In this document: one piece after another, positions 33,521 to 42,373 of the stretch
How the letters are laid out: every line of letters begins with the position of its first letter
Numbering within the stretch: the first letter of the stretch is position 1
Assembly: GCF_001577525.1 (NCBI RefSeq)
Contig: NZ_CP013015.1
Coordinates: 2,003,751-2,067,750 of the forward strand
Direction of reading: 5' to 3'
Source of the DNA: Candidatus Desulfofervidus auxilii
Lineage (GTDB): Bacteria > Desulfobacterota > Desulfofervidia > Desulfofervidales > Desulfofervidaceae
Length of the DNA: 64,000 bases
Notes under the pieces: generated by a model
Told to the model about the DNA's origin: nothing
What the model saw: only the letters and a program-made list of their open reading frames with translations
Database searches by the model: none
Program-made: the position numbers and the translations under genes

Positions 33521-34537
33521 TTAGATTACCACAGGAATATACTGGCCACAAAAGGGGCATGTGTTTTGGGTGAGATAGTTTTCAACCACTTGCCATCCGT
33601 GTCTTTTTATAAGTAAGCTATAACAATGTGGGCAGTAAGTATTCTCTCCATGATGACCAGGAATATTTCCTATATAAGGAAAAAGCACCCCTTTTTTCTG
33701 AGCTAGAGTATATGCTTGCTCTAATATAGAAATAGCAGTAGGGGGTTTATGATAATTATAGGCAGGAAAATAACGGGTAAAATGAAGTGGGGTCTGTGGA
33801 CCTAAATATTTCAGATGTTTTTCTACAATTTTTTTAATCTTTTTTAATTCATCATTTAAACCACTGACTATTAAATGCACCATTTCTACATGCATTCCCA
33901 TTTCTTTAGCCGCCTTAGCATTTCGCCAGATAACTTCCTCTCTGGCCCCTAAATATTCTTTATAGACCTGTTTATCACCTTTTATATCTATATTTATGGC
34001 ATCCATTCCTGCCTCTTTAAGTAATTTTAAGGCCTCAAGGGTCATATAACCATTGGAAACAAAGGTATTATAAAGCCCCTTTTTCTTAGCCAATTTGAAC
34101 ACATCTAAGGCATATTCAAAAAGCACAGTAGGTTCCTGAAAACTAATACACAATCCATCTGTTTTTTCTTGTTGGGCTATCTCCACCATAAGCTCTGGTT
34201 CTATAAAACAGGCAGAACCTGGGTTAGGGGCATTTTTTGAAAGATGCCAGTTTTGACACCAAGGACAGTCAAAATTACATGACCAGGTGGAAAATGTTAG
34301 TGCCTTTGAACCAGGATAAAAATGAAAAAAAGGCTTTATTTCAATAGGTCTAGCCTCAAGGGCACTGATGTCTCCATAAACTAAGGTATAAAGACAGCCA
34401 TTTATGTTTTTTCTTGTTTTGCAAACCCCCGTTTTTCCCTCTTTAATCACACATCTCCTTTCACATAAAACACAGCAGGCTTGTCCTTCTTTTATTTCTT
34501 CCTGAAGGATTGCCTTTTTTACTGTAGGATAATTCAT
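33521..34537 (-). CDS. amrS: AmmeMemoRadiSam-type radical SAM enzyme (AmrS family)
   Basis: A radical SAM enzyme of the AmrS/COG1180 family, about 338 residues from this ATG. The [4Fe-4S]-SAM motif is CNFDCPWC (CxxxCxxC). An N-terminal cysteine segment (CCVLCERRCVI, TGVCKTR) and a C-terminal zinc-ribbon-like pair (YCPHC, CPFCG) complete the family layout. The longer frame to 34636 adds 33 unconserved residues. In some genomes AmrS travels with MEMO and AMMECR1 genes; neither is in the window, so the enzyme is solitary here. The substrate is unknown. Confidence 0.85.
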   Translation of the reverse strand: MNYPTVKKAILQEEIKEGQACCVLCERRCVIKEGKTGVCKTRKNINGCLYTLVYGDISALEARPIEIKPFFHFYPGSKALTFSTWSCNFDCPWCQNWHLSKNAPNPGSACFIEPELMVEIAQQEKTDGLCISFQEPTVLFEYALDVFKLAKKKGLYNTFVSNGYMTLEALKLLKEAGMDAINIDIKGDKQVYKEYLGAREEVIWRNAKAAKEMGMHVEMVHLIVSGLNDELKKIKKIVEKHLKYLGPQTPLHFTRYFPAYNYHKPPTAISILEQAYTLAQKKGVLFPYIGNIPGHHGENTYCPHCYSLLIKRHGWQVVENYLTQNTCPFCGQYIPVVI

Positions 34538-34650
34538 AAACATTAATTTAACATAAAATGACACATTGCAAAAATGGCTTCCAATTTTAGTTTTAAAGAT
34601 AATAAAATTGGACATTCCCCAAAATTTAGGCGTCAATCTTTAAAAACATT

Positions 34651-34670
34651 CCTGTCTGCCGACAGGCAGG
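34651..34670 (+). repeat. Dispersed palindromic 20-mer, copy 2
   Basis: CCTGTCTGCCGACAGGCAGG, identical to 48685-48704 and the reverse complement of 16006-16025. It pairs CCTGTC with GACAGG around a TGCC loop. Confidence 0.8.
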
Positions 34671-34710
34671 GATGAATTAAGGATTTTTGGCGTTCAATAA
34701 GCAGGGCTAC

Positions 34711-34806
34711 GTCAAAGTCAGGCCATAGGTAATTTAAAAAAATCCAAATTTCAAAATCCAAATGCCAAATGAAATCCAAATGTCTTAATGCCAAAACATT
34801 AAATCA
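34711..34806 (+). repeat. Dispersed intergenic repeat, copy A
   Basis: About 96 bases from GTCAAAGTCAGGCCATAGG to CATTAAATC. They match the reverse complement of 48915-49042 almost base for base, apart from a block of about 28 bases present only in the other copy. The inner part is built from AATCCAAATGCCAAATG-type words. Confidence 0.75.
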
Positions 34807-35164
34807 GGGAGTTTTGTCATTGGGATTTTGGGCTTGATTTGACATTTGAGCTTTGTCATTTGTCATTTTAAGATTTAATAAAATTAGGGGTTTGGTCTCC
34901 ACATTTGACATTAAACTGGTCTGTCTGATTCATATGCGTAAAGCGTGAGGCGTAAAGCGTGAGGTGTAAGGAGTTTTTTAACACTTTACTTTTAACGCTT
35001 TACTCTTTACGGCTTTTTCTTTTAAAGTTATTACTGTTTTGAGGAACTTACCTTACCTTTTTAGAAAGCTTTTAAAAATTCTGGGAAAGTTCTGTAATAA
35101 AATACTTGACAAATTTTTTAAAAATGGTTTAGTACCTATTATACCTTTGACTGGGATTATAAAG

Positions 35165-35377
35165 ATGGCAAATTATTCTACAAAGGAATTTTTGAGAAAA
35201 ATTGGAGTCTCTGAATCTACTTTGAGAAGATGGCTCTCAGAGAATAGAATTCCTCAATTGAACAATGTAAAAAGGGATTGGAAAGGCTGGAGAATCTGGC
35301 AAGATGAACATGTTGAGGCAGTCTTGGAATATAAAAATAGGAAGTGGTTGTCATTTAAAAAGAAGGGGGAAAAATGA
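35165..35377 (+). CDS. Small MerR/excisionase-type HTH DNA-binding protein
   Basis: A protein of about 70 residues with a single MerR-like helix-turn-helix: YSTKEFLRKIGVSESTLRRW, then the wing segment SENRIPQLNNVKRDWKGW. No ligand domain is present. I chose ATG at 35165; the open frame extends to a TTG at 35039, but those codons are unconserved and rich in Lys and Phe. Its stop overlaps the FadL start as ATGA, which ties it to the seven downstream genes and makes it a candidate regulator of them. Similar proteins act as recombination directionality factors, but no integrase is nearby. Confidence 0.72.
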   Translation: MANYSTKEFLRKIGVSESTLRRWLSENRIPQLNNVKRDWKGWRIWQDEHVEAVLEYKNRKWLSFKKKGEK

Positions 35378-36633
35378 AAACCTTAATAGCAGTATTGGTG
35401 CTTATTCTTATGGTATTTTTTAACATTTCTGTAGTTTTTGCAGGAGGTTTTCTAATATACACTCAGGATGCTGCGGCTACTGGAATGGCCTGTGCCTATA
35501 CGGCCCAGGTAGATAGGCCTTCAGCAGTATTTTATAACCCTGCTGGCATGAATCAATTAGAAGGGAATAGTATGTCTACAGGTGGTTCAATCATTGTTCC
35601 AAGGACTACTTATAATAGTTTTGATACAGGTCACGAAACGGAAATGAATCACCACACCTATTTTGCCCCTAATTTTTTTATTACCCATAAAATAAGTGAT
35701 AAATTAGCTGCTGGGTTTGGATTCTTTTGCCTTTTTGGACTTACTACTGATTGGCCTGAGGACTGGGAGGGGCGGTTTATTGCTACATATACTAAACTTA
35801 AAACTTATTTCTTAAATCCTGCTATCTCCTGGCAAGTTCACCCTAGGCTTTCTCTGGCAGTGGGATTTGATTATGTCTTTTCCAATGTAGAGATGAAAAG
35901 GGCAATCAATCTTTCTGAAGAGATAGGTATTCCAGGCCTACCTGAGGGAAGAAGTAGAGTAAAAGGTGATGGAGAAGGTCAGGGATTTAATCTGGGTTTA
36001 TTGTATCATATTACAGATAATATAGATTTGGGGATTTCATATCGAAGCAGGATAGATATAAACTATGATGGGGATGCGCAGTTCAATATACCTGCTACTG
36101 GCATAGGTGCTATTGACCCTTTACTAGCAAATACATTTCAAAATGGCGATGTTTTTATTGATAATATTGATTTGCCTTCTATTTTAGCTGTTGGACTTTC
36201 AACCACTATGATTAAAAATTGGACATTTGAATTTGATTTTTATTGGGTCAACTGGTCAACTTTTAACAAAATATCTGCTGATTTTAAAAATCCAAATACT
36301 CCAGATGTAATCATTCCAAGGGATTGGCATGACTCGCTTTTTTATAGCTTGGGTGCTAAATATCAATTGAATAAATCAATAGTATTAAGGGGAGGTTATA
36401 TGTTCCGCAACACCCCAATTCCCAGTAAAACCTTTGATCCCATCCTGCCAGATGCAGACAATCATATAGTTACCATAGGGGCTGGCTATACCAGAGGTGG
36501 TTTAAGTATTGACCTTTCCTATATGGCTTTAATCTATAAAGATAGGGCTATACACACAAATATACCCGGGCAGAATGGAAAGTATGAAACGTTTTGTAGT
36601 CTTATTGCTGTTACTTTACAATATGTATTATAG
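35374..36633 (+). CDS. Outer membrane transport protein of the OmpP1/FadL/TodX family
   Basis: FadL-type porins carry long-chain fatty acids and other hydrophobic compounds across the outer membrane. The 419-residue protein has a signal peptide (MKTLIAVLVLILMVFFNISV, cleaved after VFA), a mature N-terminus starting GGF with the family hatch features (DAAATGMACAYTAQVDRPSA, FYNPAGMNQL). Repeated beta strands follow, ending FCSLIAVTLQYVL. It overlaps the HTH gene by 4 nt and precedes a KAS II gene by 31 bp, so it probably imports a substrate for, or exports a product of, the following lipid enzymes. Confidence 0.9.
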   Translation: MKTLIAVLVLILMVFFNISVVFAGGFLIYTQDAAATGMACAYTAQVDRPSAVFYNPAGMNQLEGNSMSTGGSIIVPRTTYNSFDTGHETEMNHHTYFAPNFFITHKISDKLAAGFGFFCLFGLTTDWPEDWEGRFIATYTKLKTYFLNPAISWQVHPRLSLAVGFDYVFSNVEMKRAINLSEEIGIPGLPEGRSRVKGDGEGQGFNLGLLYHITDNIDLGISYRSRIDINYDGDAQFNIPATGIGAIDPLLANTFQNGDVFIDNIDLPSILAVGLSTTMIKNWTFEFDFYWVNWSTFNKISADFKNPNTPDVIIPRDWHDSLFYSLGAKYQLNKSIVLRGGYMFRNTPIPSKTFDPILPDADNHIVTIGAGYTRGGLSIDLSYMALIYKDRAIHTNIPGQNGKYETFCSLIAVTLQYVL

Positions 36634-36664
36634 TGTAAGGCATGGCTAAATTAAAGACAAAAAT

Positions 36665-37912
36665 ATGAGGAAAAGAAGGGTAGTAATCACCGGCCTGGGT
36701 GTAATAGCACCCAATGGGATTGGGAAGGATGCCTTCTGGAAAGCACTGAAAGAAGGCAAATCAGGGATTACAAAGATAACCAGGTTTGACGTTTCTTCTT
36801 ATTCATCACAAATCGCTGGAGAAATTAATGATTTTGACCCTACAGACTTTATGAGTCCTAAAAGTGCCAGGAGAATGGATAGATTCGCTCAATTGGCGGT
36901 GGCTGCTTCAAAGATGGCATTAGAAGATTCAGGATTAATCATCAATGGAAGAAATAATAAAAAAATAGGAATTATAATGGGCACAGCCTTGGCTGGAATG
37001 CCTTATGCCGAGTTTCAACATTCTATTTTTATGGAGAAAGGCCTAAATAGAATAGACCCCTTGCTAGCTACAAGACTCTTTGGAGGAGAAGCTTCTTCTC
37101 AAACTTCTATTGAGTTGGGAATCAAAGGACCGTGTGCCACTCTATCCACAACTTGTGCCGCGGGGACAGATGCTATTGGATATGCTTTGATGCTAATTAG
37201 AAACAGTATAGCAGATGTAGTGATAGCAGGTGGTGCTGAAGCTCCTTTAGCACCAATGACTTTTGGTGCTTTTTGCAGACTAGGTGTAATGTCTCAAATG
37301 AATAATAATCCTCAAAAGGCAAGCCGGCCCTTTGACAAAAATCGTGATGGCTTTGTAATGAGCGAGGGAGCAGGGGCGGTTATATTAGAGGAACTTGAGC
37401 ATGCATTGAAGAGAAATGCTCATATTTATGCCGAGTTAGTAGGATATGGTGCAACCTCCGATGCATTTCATATGACCAGAGCTTCTGATGATGCAGAAGG
37501 AATCGTGAGGGCAATAAGAATGGCTTTAAAAGATGCAAGAGTAGATACTGAGAAAATTGATTATATAAATGCCCATGGCACTTCAACCACACTCGGTGAT
37601 AAAATAGAAACACTTGCCTTTAAGAAAATATTTGGCCCTTATGCCTATAAAATACCTATTAGTTCAACTAAATCAATGATTGGACACCCACTGGGGGGAG
37701 GAGGGGCTATAGAAGCAGTAGCGTCGGTTTTAACTATAGAACATGAGTTTATTCATCCAACCATCAACTATGAAATTCCAGACCCTGATTGTGACTTAAA
37801 TTATGTTCCAAACAAAGGTATAAAAGCTAAGGTAAAATTTGTATTGTCAAATTCTTTGGGCTTTGGTTCAAGAAATGCAGCCATAATAATCAAAAAATAC
37901 TCAGGAGCATAA
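36665..37912 (+). CDS. Second beta-ketoacyl synthase (KAS II/FabF-like)
   Basis: A 415-residue condensing enzyme with an intact triad: Cys164 (STTCAAGTDAIG), His304 (NAHGTSTTLGD) and His341 (STKSMIGHPLGGGGA). The C-terminal segment reads LSNSLGFGSRNAAIIIKK. The housekeeping FabF has GGTN where this one has GSRN, so the acyl pocket or gate may differ. It should extend or condense acyl-ACP chains. It sits between the FadL porin and an SDR, 1 bp before the latter, outside any standard fatty acid operon, which suggests a specialised lipid pathway. Confidence 0.9.
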   Translation: MRKRRVVITGLGVIAPNGIGKDAFWKALKEGKSGITKITRFDVSSYSSQIAGEINDFDPTDFMSPKSARRMDRFAQLAVAASKMALEDSGLIINGRNNKKIGIIMGTALAGMPYAEFQHSIFMEKGLNRIDPLLATRLFGGEASSQTSIELGIKGPCATLSTTCAAGTDAIGYALMLIRNSIADVVIAGGAEAPLAPMTFGAFCRLGVMSQMNNNPQKASRPFDKNRDGFVMSEGAGAVILEELEHALKRNAHIYAELVGYGATSDAFHMTRASDDAEGIVRAIRMALKDARVDTEKIDYINAHGTSTTLGDKIETLAFKKIFGPYAYKIPISSTKSMIGHPLGGGGAIEAVASVLTIEHEFIHPTINYEIPDPDCDLNYVPNKGIKAKVKFVLSNSLGFGSRNAAIIIKKYSGA

Positions 37913-37913
37913 A

Positions 37914-38903
37914 TTGAAAACACTAGTAACTGGTGCTACAGGATTCATTGGAACTCATTTAGTAAAGGCCCTAGTTGAGAAAGGAAGAGATGTAAGGTGT
38001 CTAGTTAGAAAGACTAGCAATACAACATACTTGAAAAAGCTAGGAGTAGAACTTGTTTATGGTGATTTGCTTGATAGAGATTCGCTTAAAGGCATTGTTA
38101 AAGGTGTTAATATTGTATATCACCTGGCCGGTGAGGTTTACTCCCCAAAAAGCAGTGGTTATTACAAGGTTAATGTGAATGGGACTAAAAACCTTCTAGA
38201 AATGTGCCTTGGTGAGAAGATTGAAAAGTTTGTTTACTTTAGTAGTATTGCCGCTGTAGGACCCAATCCAAAGCAAGGTATTTTATTGAATGAAAAAAGT
38301 CCTTGTAAACCCATAACCCCTTATGGTAAAAGTAAATACCTGGTGGAAAAACTTATATCGATGTTTTCAAAAAAGTATACATTACCCGCAACAATCATAA
38401 GATTGCCAACAGTATATGGGCCTGGTGTAAGCACTAGCTCCCGCGTGTTCACTATGTTAGAGCTAATCAAAAGAGGACTATTTAGAATCATTGGAAATGG
38501 CAATAATGTGATAAGCCTGTGCTATATTGATAACCTCATTAATGGGATTTTGTTGATAGATAGAAAGACACAAAACACAAATTATACAATATATTTTTTA
38601 GCCGATCAAAAACCTCGCACAATCAGAGAAATAGCCGAGAAAATAGCGATGGAGTTGGATACAAAGGTATCTCGGTTTTATATACCTGTTTGGGTAGCAA
38701 GTATAGCTACATTAGTTTTTCCAGCTTTTAAAAAGTGGGGAAACAAATTTCCTACTTCCCTTAGGGATATGATAAGAGAAATACCCAATAGCTGGGCATG
38801 CGACATCTCTAAAGCCAGACAGGAATTGAAATATGACCCCATGGTAGATTTTGATGAAGGAATAAGAAGGACTGTTATATGGTATAAAGAAAAATATGGC
38901 TGA
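37914..38903 (+). CDS. NAD(P)-dependent epimerase/dehydratase (extended SDR)
   Basis: A 329-residue extended SDR: NAD(P) motif TGATGFIGTHLVKAL, the acidic/basic patch CLVRKTSN, DVVYHLAG-like NIVYHLAGEVY, catalytic FSSIAAVGP and YGKSKYLVEK (Tyr-x3-Lys), RLPTVYGPG. It resembles 3-beta-hydroxysteroid dehydrogenase/2-alkyl-3-oxoalkanoate reductase-type SDRs as much as sugar epimerases. In this setting, reduction of a beta-keto lipid made by the preceding KAS is plausible (inference). The start is TTG at 37914 with GGAG seven bases upstream. It overlaps the next gene by 8 nt. Confidence 0.88.
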   Translation: MKTLVTGATGFIGTHLVKALVEKGRDVRCLVRKTSNTTYLKKLGVELVYGDLLDRDSLKGIVKGVNIVYHLAGEVYSPKSSGYYKVNVNGTKNLLEMCLGEKIEKFVYFSSIAAVGPNPKQGILLNEKSPCKPITPYGKSKYLVEKLISMFSKKYTLPATIIRLPTVYGPGVSTSSRVFTMLELIKRGLFRIIGNGNNVISLCYIDNLINGILLIDRKTQNTNYTIYFLADQKPRTIREIAEKIAMELDTKVSRFYIPVWVASIATLVFPAFKKWGNKFPTSLRDMIREIPNSWACDISKARQELKYDPMVDFDEGIRRTVIWYKEKYG

Positions 38904-39480
38904 GTCACATGCATTAAACATCCCATTTACTATATTATTCGTGTTATTTATGGTGATAATGGCTATCCACCGGATACATAGCACCTTTTTTGAACAAAGA
39001 GAAAAAGGTGGTAAAATTGAGAAAAAATGGACCTTATATGCTTTGACTACAGCCCACTTTATAGTCGGGATAGGAACAACAATAGAATATTTTTGGGTTA
39101 GGCGAGAAATAAACTACATAGTTTCTGGTATAGGGTTAGGCATGTTTTCTGTAGCACTAGCTGGCAGAAATTGGGCTACTCGGACATTAGGGAAACTTCA
39201 TAGTCCACATATTGAAATTAAAAAAAAACATCAGCTCATAAAAAAAGGACCCTATAAATATTTAAGGCACCCATACTATTCAAGTGTTATATTTGAAATT
39301 TTGGGTGTCCCACTTATTCCTAATTCATACTATGCCTTTTGTTTAGCTTTGCTGGTCTATATTCCCTTGTTATTCCTTAGAGTATGGTTTGAAGAAAAAG
39401 TCATGGCACAAACATTTGGAGAAGAATATCAACAATATAAAAAAGAAGTCCCCGCATTCTTACCTATTAGAAAAAGGTAA
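38896..39480 (+). CDS. Isoprenylcysteine carboxyl methyltransferase (ICMT)-like membrane methyltransferase
   Basis: A 194-residue membrane protein with about five helices and the ICMT/PEMT signature GPYKYLRHPYYSS, followed by FEEKVMAQTFGEEYQQYKKE, which forms the SAM site in this superfamily. Bacterial members methylate small lipophilic acceptors, for example resorcinolic lipids and phospholipids. It overlaps the SDR by 8 nt and precedes the kinase by 3 bp. The likely job is methylation of the lipid made by the two preceding enzymes; the substrate is not known. Confidence 0.85.
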   Translation: MAESHALNIPFTILFVLFMVIMAIHRIHSTFFEQREKGGKIEKKWTLYALTTAHFIVGIGTTIEYFWVRREINYIVSGIGLGMFSVALAGRNWATRTLGKLHSPHIEIKKKHQLIKKGPYKYLRHPYYSSVIFEILGVPLIPNSYYAFCLALLVYIPLLFLRVWFEEKVMAQTFGEEYQQYKKEVPAFLPIRKR

Positions 39481-39483
39481 AAT

Positions 39484-42339
39484 ATGAGTGTCTTTGCAAT
39501 ATCAGCTTTAATGACGGCGTTTGTTAGCTTAGGTTTAGGAATTTATGTCTATATTGGCGGTAGGGGAAAACACTTAAGTAAAATATGGTTTTTTTTGAGT
39601 TTATCCATAAGTATTTGGAGTTTTGGGGTGGGCATGATGGTATTGAGCCAGGAGTATGAGACAGCTCTGTTATGGTCTCGTTTTCTGTATATTGGAGCGA
39701 TTTTTATACCTATCTTATATCTTCATTTTGTTCTAACCTTCTTACAAGATACTACTAAAAGAAAAATAATTTGGGGAGGTTACATTTTAGGTATCATTTT
39801 CTTACTACTAGATTCTACAAACTTATTCGTGAAAGATATAAGGCCCATTCTTTCTTTCAAATATTACCCGGTACCTGGCAAGATATATCCTTATTTTGTA
39901 TTAACGTTTTTTGGATATGTTGGCTATGCACTAAGTCGACTAATAAAGGCGCAAAGAACATCTACCGGCTTAAAACAACAACAGCTAAGCTATATTTTGT
40001 TAGCATCGGCTATCGGATTCTTTGGAGGTTCAACGACTTTCCTACCAGTTTTTCATATAGAAATTTACCCTTACGGGAATTTCCTTGTCATCTTTTATGC
40101 TATCATAATCACATATGCTATTACTAGAGTCCATTTGATGGATTTAGAAATTATAATAAAAAAAGGTGTTTACATCTTCTTTCTAAGTTTCATTTTTGTT
40201 TCTTCCATTTATTTAATTCTTACGTCAAGATTGTTCCAAAAGCAATTTATAGAAATGACCCCTTTTTTGTTTATATCTTTAGTGACAAGTTTTCTTGCTT
40301 TATTTCTAGGAGTTTTTGTTTTTTTAAAAAACCCTAAAAAAGAAGTTAATGTGACATGGGTTTTGTTATCTCTAAGCATAGCTTTGTGGGCCTTCTCTTT
40401 GGGCGTAATGTCTGTGATTTCCGATAATACATCAGCCCTATATTGGTCTCGTATGGCCAATTATGGTGCGGTATTAATTCCTGTGTTTTATTTACATTTT
40501 ATTCTTGCTTTCTTAAATAATATTACAAAAACCAAAAAAAAACTTCTTTATTTTGCCTATTTTCTAGGAGGAATATTTCTGTTAGCAAATTTTAAAGAAT
40601 TTCTCGTAATAGATGTTAAACCTAACTTTTTCTCAAAAAATTATACAGTTCCTGGTAGGATATATCCTTACTTTCTCCTAATGTTTGCTGGCTCAGTTGG
40701 CTTGGCATGGTATGAATTGCTTAGAAAGTATCAACAATCTTCAGGATTAGCCAAAAATCAGATTAAGTACGTTTTAATTGCCTCAATGATCGCATTTCCG
40801 GGTGGCTCATCTACGTTCTTACCTGCTTATGGCATTAATGTATACCCTTACGGTTATTATGTCACTTTTTTATATGTAATCCTCGTAACCTACGCCATTG
40901 TCAAATACCAACTCATGGACATAAACATTGTAATCAAAAAAGGGACGGTTTATACCTATCTGTCATTCTTAATATTGGTCCCTTGCATGGTTTTTATTAT
41001 TTTTGCCCAGAGGTTTTTCTTTGGTAAAATAAATTATGTTTTTTCTTCTTTAGTTTTTGTAGTGCTTTTTTTATCTGCCATTGTTTTCAGTAAAACCAAG
41101 TTTAAGGCGGAGAGATTTATAGAAAGAACTCTATTTAAAAGAAAATATGAATACAAAAAAACCTTAACTAAATTGAGCAAAATAGTAATTTCCTTTTTAG
41201 ATGAAAAGGAGTTGTTTAAAAAAACAAGCAACATTTTCATTCAGGATTTAGAGATAGAAAGTATTTCTTTTTTTCTCCTAGATAGAAGGAAAGGAGCTTA
41301 CATTCTTCGGGCATTTAGAGAACTAAGTCCTAAAATAAAAAAACTTCCCAAAGATGACATATTTTTTAAGTGGCTAAAAGAAGATGGGCAAATTATTGTA
41401 AAGGAAGAATTAGAAAGGTTTATAGATGACCCCAAAAATAAGCTTATAGTAGAAAGATTGAACTCTATGGAATCAGAGGTATGCATCCCATTAATTACCA
41501 GAGGTGAATTAATTGGCCTTATAAATTTAGGTAAAAAAAGAAGCGGAGATATGTACTCCCATGAAGACTTAGAACTACTTGCTAATTTTGCCAATCAGGC
41601 AGCTGTTGCCTTGGAAAATGCCAGATTATATGAAGATATGAAGAAGACTCAATTACTTATGCGTCGAACTGATCGGCTGGCTGCCCTTGGTTCCTTAACC
41701 GCAGGCCTGGCTCATGAAATTAGAAATCCATTGGTGGCAGTTAATACATTTCTCCAACTCTTGCCTGAAAGGTTTGAAGATAAAGAATTTCGTGAAGAGT
41801 TTCTAAAATTGACCACTTCTGAAGTAGAAAGGGTCACCAATTTGGTCAACAACCTTTTAGATTTTGCAAGACCTTCAGAACCCAAGTTAAATAAGACAGA
41901 TGTGAATGAAATTATTGAAAAGGTAATTGCTCTTATTAGGGTGGCAGCCAAGAAAAAAAGGGTTATCATTAATACCAAACTAGAAAAAATTCCCCAAGTG
42001 ATGTTAGATGAAGAGCAAATTAAACAGGTATTTTTAAATATTCTTTTGAATGCTATAGAGGCTATACCCAACGAAGGAACTATATGGGTAGGGAGCAGAA
42101 GCATGCAAAAAAATGGACTGGAGTATGTGCAAGTGGAAATAGAAGATACAGGAAAGGGCATTCCTAAGAGAATATTAGACCATATCTTTGACCCATTTTT
42201 TACTACTAAGGAGAAGGGTAGTGGTTTGGGATTGTCTATTTCTCACCAAATCGTCCAAGAACACAATGGATTTATAGAAGTTAAAAGTATATTAGGAAAA
42301 GGCACCACTTTTTTTGTAAATCTGCCATGTAGAAAATAA
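39484..42339 (+). CDS. Sensor histidine kinase with tandemly duplicated membrane sensor and GAF-like domain
   Basis: A 951-residue kinase. Residues about 1-235 and 262-495 are two copies of a multi-helix 7TM-type sensor at a constant offset of 259 residues in the second half: PGKIYPYF at 131 and PGRIYPYF at 390, GGSTTFLP at 181 and GGSSTFLP at 440, LMDLEIIIKKG and LMDINIVIKKG. A GAF-like domain follows (about 555-705), then HisKA with phosphoacceptor His744 (LAHEIRNPLVAVNTF) and an HATPase with ALNAIEAIPN-type N box, DTGKGIPK, FTTKEKGSGLGLSIS. All catalytic motifs look intact. It lies 3 bp after the ICMT-like gene and upstream of an NtrC-type regulator, its probable partner. Confidence 0.92.
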   Translation: MSVFAISALMTAFVSLGLGIYVYIGGRGKHLSKIWFFLSLSISIWSFGVGMMVLSQEYETALLWSRFLYIGAIFIPILYLHFVLTFLQDTTKRKIIWGGYILGIIFLLLDSTNLFVKDIRPILSFKYYPVPGKIYPYFVLTFFGYVGYALSRLIKAQRTSTGLKQQQLSYILLASAIGFFGGSTTFLPVFHIEIYPYGNFLVIFYAIIITYAITRVHLMDLEIIIKKGVYIFFLSFIFVSSIYLILTSRLFQKQFIEMTPFLFISLVTSFLALFLGVFVFLKNPKKEVNVTWVLLSLSIALWAFSLGVMSVISDNTSALYWSRMANYGAVLIPVFYLHFILAFLNNITKTKKKLLYFAYFLGGIFLLANFKEFLVIDVKPNFFSKNYTVPGRIYPYFLLMFAGSVGLAWYELLRKYQQSSGLAKNQIKYVLIASMIAFPGGSSTFLPAYGINVYPYGYYVTFLYVILVTYAIVKYQLMDINIVIKKGTVYTYLSFLILVPCMVFIIFAQRFFFGKINYVFSSLVFVVLFLSAIVFSKTKFKAERFIERTLFKRKYEYKKTLTKLSKIVISFLDEKELFKKTSNIFIQDLEIESISFFLLDRRKGAYILRAFRELSPKIKKLPKDDIFFKWLKEDGQIIVKEELERFIDDPKNKLIVERLNSMESEVCIPLITRGELIGLINLGKKRSGDMYSHEDLELLANFANQAAVALENARLYEDMKKTQLLMRRTDRLAALGSLTAGLAHEIRNPLVAVNTFLQLLPERFEDKEFREEFLKLTTSEVERVTNLVNNLLDFARPSEPKLNKTDVNEIIEKVIALIRVAAKKKRVIINTKLEKIPQVMLDEEQIKQVFLNILLNAIEAIPNEGTIWVGSRSMQKNGLEYVQVEIEDTGKGIPKRILDHIFDPFFTTKEKGSGLGLSISHQIVQEHNGFIEVKSILGKGTTFFVNLPCRK

Positions 42340-42373
42340 ATTATAGCAAAATGGATATGCGCTGGACCGCCAG

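Larger units (their letters stand above)
34637..35164. other. Repeat-bearing intergenic region upstream of the lipid/sensor cluster
   Basis: No gene starts here. It holds the 20-mer palindrome (34651-34670), a repeat shared with 48915-49042 (34711-34806), word-type DNA with GCGTAAAGCGTGAGG repeated (34935-34965), a copy of TTTTCTTTTAAAGTTATTAC (35015-35034) shared with 16279-16298, and a TTGACA box (35106-35111) with no good -10 partner. An open frame from a TTG at 35039 joins the HTH gene but its first 42 codons look non-coding. Confidence 0.55.

Noticed and set aside
34935-34965. Possible CRISPR array from repeated GCGTAAAGCGTGAGG words
   Set aside because: The words are adjacent, irregular and imperfect with no unique spacers, and no cas gene is in the window.
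35106-35134. TTGACA box upstream of the HTH/FadL genes as a promoter
   Set aside because: No good -10 box is found at 16-18 bases (TTAGTA or TAGTAC), so I did not list it as a promoter.
35039-35164. TTG-started extension of the HTH protein
   Set aside because: The extra residues have no recognisable domain, overlap the repeat element and lack a Shine-Dalgarno; the HTH starts right after ATG 35165.
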